NCBI GenBank assembly: GCA_905182985.1
Contig: CAJJDN010000015.1
Span: forward strand, 609,914 to 673,913
Source: Paramecium sonneborni
Taxonomy: Eukaryota > Ciliophora > Oligohymenophorea > Peniculida > Parameciidae
Direction: 5' to 3'
DNA: 64,000 bases
The notes beneath the pieces were generated by a model. The model was given only the letters and a program-made list of their open reading frames with translations, had not been told where the DNA came from and did no database searches. Positions 61,699 through 64,000 of the stretch are shown piece after piece (the stretch's first letter is position 1; the number at the start of each line of letters is the position of its first letter). The translations under genes and the position numbers were made by a program.

Positions 61699-64000
61699 AT
61701 GGCTTTAGAATCTTATGATTTTTTAGTGAGTGAAATTAGAGTCTCATTAGATGTATAAAAGTAACATTATATTAGAAAGGAGATGAGATAAAGAAACTTA
61801 TCCTTGAAGAAAATTTGTCAGAGATTAAAAGAGCTTAAATAATATTGACAAAAGGACAACAAAGATAGAAATTGGCTGTATTAAGTTCTAAAAAGATTAG
61901 ATTTACACTAACTTAGATAGACTATTGAGAGGAGGTTTCGACATATTGTATAATGTTGTTTAAGCTGATCTAATGGAATAAAGTGAAGAAATTATTATAG
62001 CAGCTGGAATTTCACTCAAGAATATCAATTGTCGTTGTAAAGAACTAATGCCTTTAGTCCTTCATTTTATTTAATTATACAATATGAAATATGCAAATGC
62101 ATGGATTCCAACATTTGGAAATCTTATTCATTAATTTAATTATAAGGACTATTAGGATCACATTGAGAAAATAATCATTGAAATGTCAATGCCTCGTCAA
62201 CCAGAAGTTGGAAGGTTGATAGGAGCAATGATGATAATTTAAGTAGCAAATCTATTAGGAGATAAGATTTAAGGGCCTATATTGGATAGAGTTAGATAAT
62301 TATGCAATGATAATGATAATGATGTTAGAGCATTAATAGCTGGAGATGTTCTTAGTTGTTTAATAGATAAATTAAGTCCTTCTCTTATACATTAATATTT
62401 ATAAGATAAATTTTTGCTCTTAATTTATGATAATTGTTCATTAGTAAAAAAAGAAATGATTAAAACCTTATTTTAGCATTATTAAAAATTGAATACAATT
62501 GATTGCGTTGTAAAAATTATAATTTTATTAGAGTTTAATGCTACTTAGATGTTAATTGATTGCTTATCCACTTAAAATGAAGATGTTCTTTCTACATCTC
62601 TAACATATTGTGGTGTTGCTTTTCTTGCAATAAAAGAATAAGTTAATTTTGAATTTAAATAAAATCTTGTTAATTTATTTGTTAAATTTGGATAACATCA
62701 GAGTCAAAATATTAGATACTTTTATTTATATAATTTACCAGGTTTCTTGATTTTGATTAAAGAGCTCCAATTAAACTGTTTATTAATCTAACCTTTTTTT
62801 GTAATTATCGATGAAGATGAGGAGGTGAATAGAATTTTTGCTTGTTCTATCTTGCATGAATTGATTAAATCTTTTGATGTAAACAAATTTTATAAATCAG
62901 TATAGCTTCATTTAAACCTAAATTTAATTTATAATTACGAGCATTATGAATACTGGGAACTATAAATTGATTTTGCAAATTTAATTTGGTAAAATAATTG
63001 AGACATTGCTTAATGAAGGATATCTTATATCTTTAGATAAAATTGTAATTCATTTAATTTATATAAAGCAAAAACAATTTAAAGTAATTTTTCAGGAAAT
63101 TTCAAAACTTTTCTAAAAGTGTGAATAGAATTATTAAACTAATGAAAAGTTTTTGTTATCAGTTAAAAGTTTTACGAGATATGTTAAACCCAAATAATTT
63201 TTGAAATACTTTATACCAATTTTATTAAAAAGATAAACATGTTCTTCTAATGAAGAGTTAGCTATGGAAATATTAGCATATTTTTTTGGTGTTTGTCATG
63301 ATTATGAAATACAGTAAAATATCAAAGATACTATGAATTCATAATTTTACAAGGGAAATTCAAATAAAAAAATAAAATATTTGTATTTTGTAAAAGTTTT
63401 ACCAAAATACATAAGTAAGAAGTATTTTAATTATTTAAATGTAAGAATAATAATTATAATTAAAGTTTAACTTATTTATTTAATTATATGAGGATAAAAT
63501 AATAGATGTTGTAATACAATTAGTTAAAATATTGCCTTAAGTTAAACATTATTTAATTGATTAAGATCAATATAAGCAATTGAAAATTTTAAAGGGAAAG
63601 ACAATATAAAAAATGGTTGAAGAAATGATAATGAAAATAGAATAGAATAAAATTCTTATTGATGAGATTTAAGAAAAAAAAATGTAAGAGAATGAGGATA
63701 AGATTTAATAAGAATATTTGAATAATTTAAAAGTAATAAAATATATTTGATAAATAATAGGGTATAGATAGCAATTAAAAAAATAAGAAAAGACTTGTTT
63801 GTAAGTTGACATCATAATCAGCTAAGAAATAATAAAGTAATTCTTAGATAAGGTATAATAATTGATAAAATGAAATAGAATAGGAACGAGAGAGAATGCT
63901 TCATTACCATCAAGTAGAAGTTAAGATAGAGGAATAGAATAAGGAGTGTAAAGACAATAAATAGAGATATAGAAATTTAAAAGTCGTCAAAGTGGATTTA
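61699..64000 (+). CDS. HEAT-repeat protein similar to protein phosphatase 4 regulatory subunit 4, partial
   Basis: Starts at ATG 61699 and runs off the right edge. Introns of 23 nt near 61754 and 23 nt near 61883 join the N-terminus to AIYTNLDRLLRGGFDILYN. The body is a series of helical HEAT-like repeats: LIGAMMIIQVANLLGDKIQG, RVRQLCNDNDNDVRALIAG and LVKKEMIKTLFQHY. Later exons (introns near 63440, 63729, 63857) lead into a charged coil and a Ser-rich tail (ENASLPSSRSQDRG). The start resembles the AVYLLSAGQ...VQ region of animal PPP4R4. One frame change near 62970 has no clear intron. PP4 regulation is inferred from similarity only. Confidence 0.75.

Overview
The window looks like macronuclear DNA of a ciliate, most probably a Paramecium species. 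It is very AT-rich. Recognisable proteins read correctly only if TAA and TAG encode glutamine and TGA is the sole stop. Genes are packed tens of bases apart and are cut by introns of 22-32 nt, mostly GTA...TAG or GTA...AAG. Removing these introns restores known protein families in frame. I saw no tRNA, rRNA, CRISPR array, transposase or telomere repeat.

Layout. 1-10.7 kb: WD40 protein, Rab2, a small unknown protein, proteasome beta-2 (minus strand), AGC kinase, diphthamide synthase DPH1 and a long IQ-motif protein. 10.8-18.0 kb, all minus: membrane RING protein, atypical E2F with two DNA-binding domains, a long unknown protein with two in-frame TGA codons, and a tail-anchored protein. 18.4-33.6 kb, all plus: guanylate-binding-protein GTPase, YIPF6-like Golgi protein, FHA/RING-CH/FHA protein, an unresolved unknown gene, calcineurin A, a large unknown protein, an MFS transporter, a coiled-coil protein and a DP-type E2F partner. 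33.6-40.9 kb is dominated by damaged genes: an Aurora-kinase pseudogene, an eS28 remnant, a frameshifted Notum/pectin-acetylesterase-like gene and a degenerate Gln-rich gene, with one intact TMEM33-like gene. 40.9-54.8 kb: RBR ubiquitin ligase (minus), a three-repeat Myb factor present in repeated copies, aspartyl protease (minus), GDP-mannose pyrophosphorylase, N-myristoyltransferase (minus), a predicted acylated protein (minus) and a Gln-rich repeat protein. 55-64 kb: two small minus-strand genes, PP2C phosphatase, a secreted Ser/Asp-rich two-repeat protein (minus), sirtuin (minus) and a PPP4R4-like HEAT protein that runs off the right edge.

Three single N bases (24592, 43092, 45004) each sit between two apparently identical stretches of 1147-1293 bp. 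These look like contig overlaps that were not collapsed, so the doubled calcineurin 5' end and the two-and-a-half Myb copies are probably one gene each.

Functional links are modest: an E2F and a DP (cell-cycle transcription), several ubiquitin ligases and the proteasome, two phosphatases plus a phosphatase regulator, and N-myristoyltransferase alongside two proteins with N-terminal Gly-Cys acylation motifs. I see no operon-like system; genes are probably transcribed singly from very short intergenic promoters.
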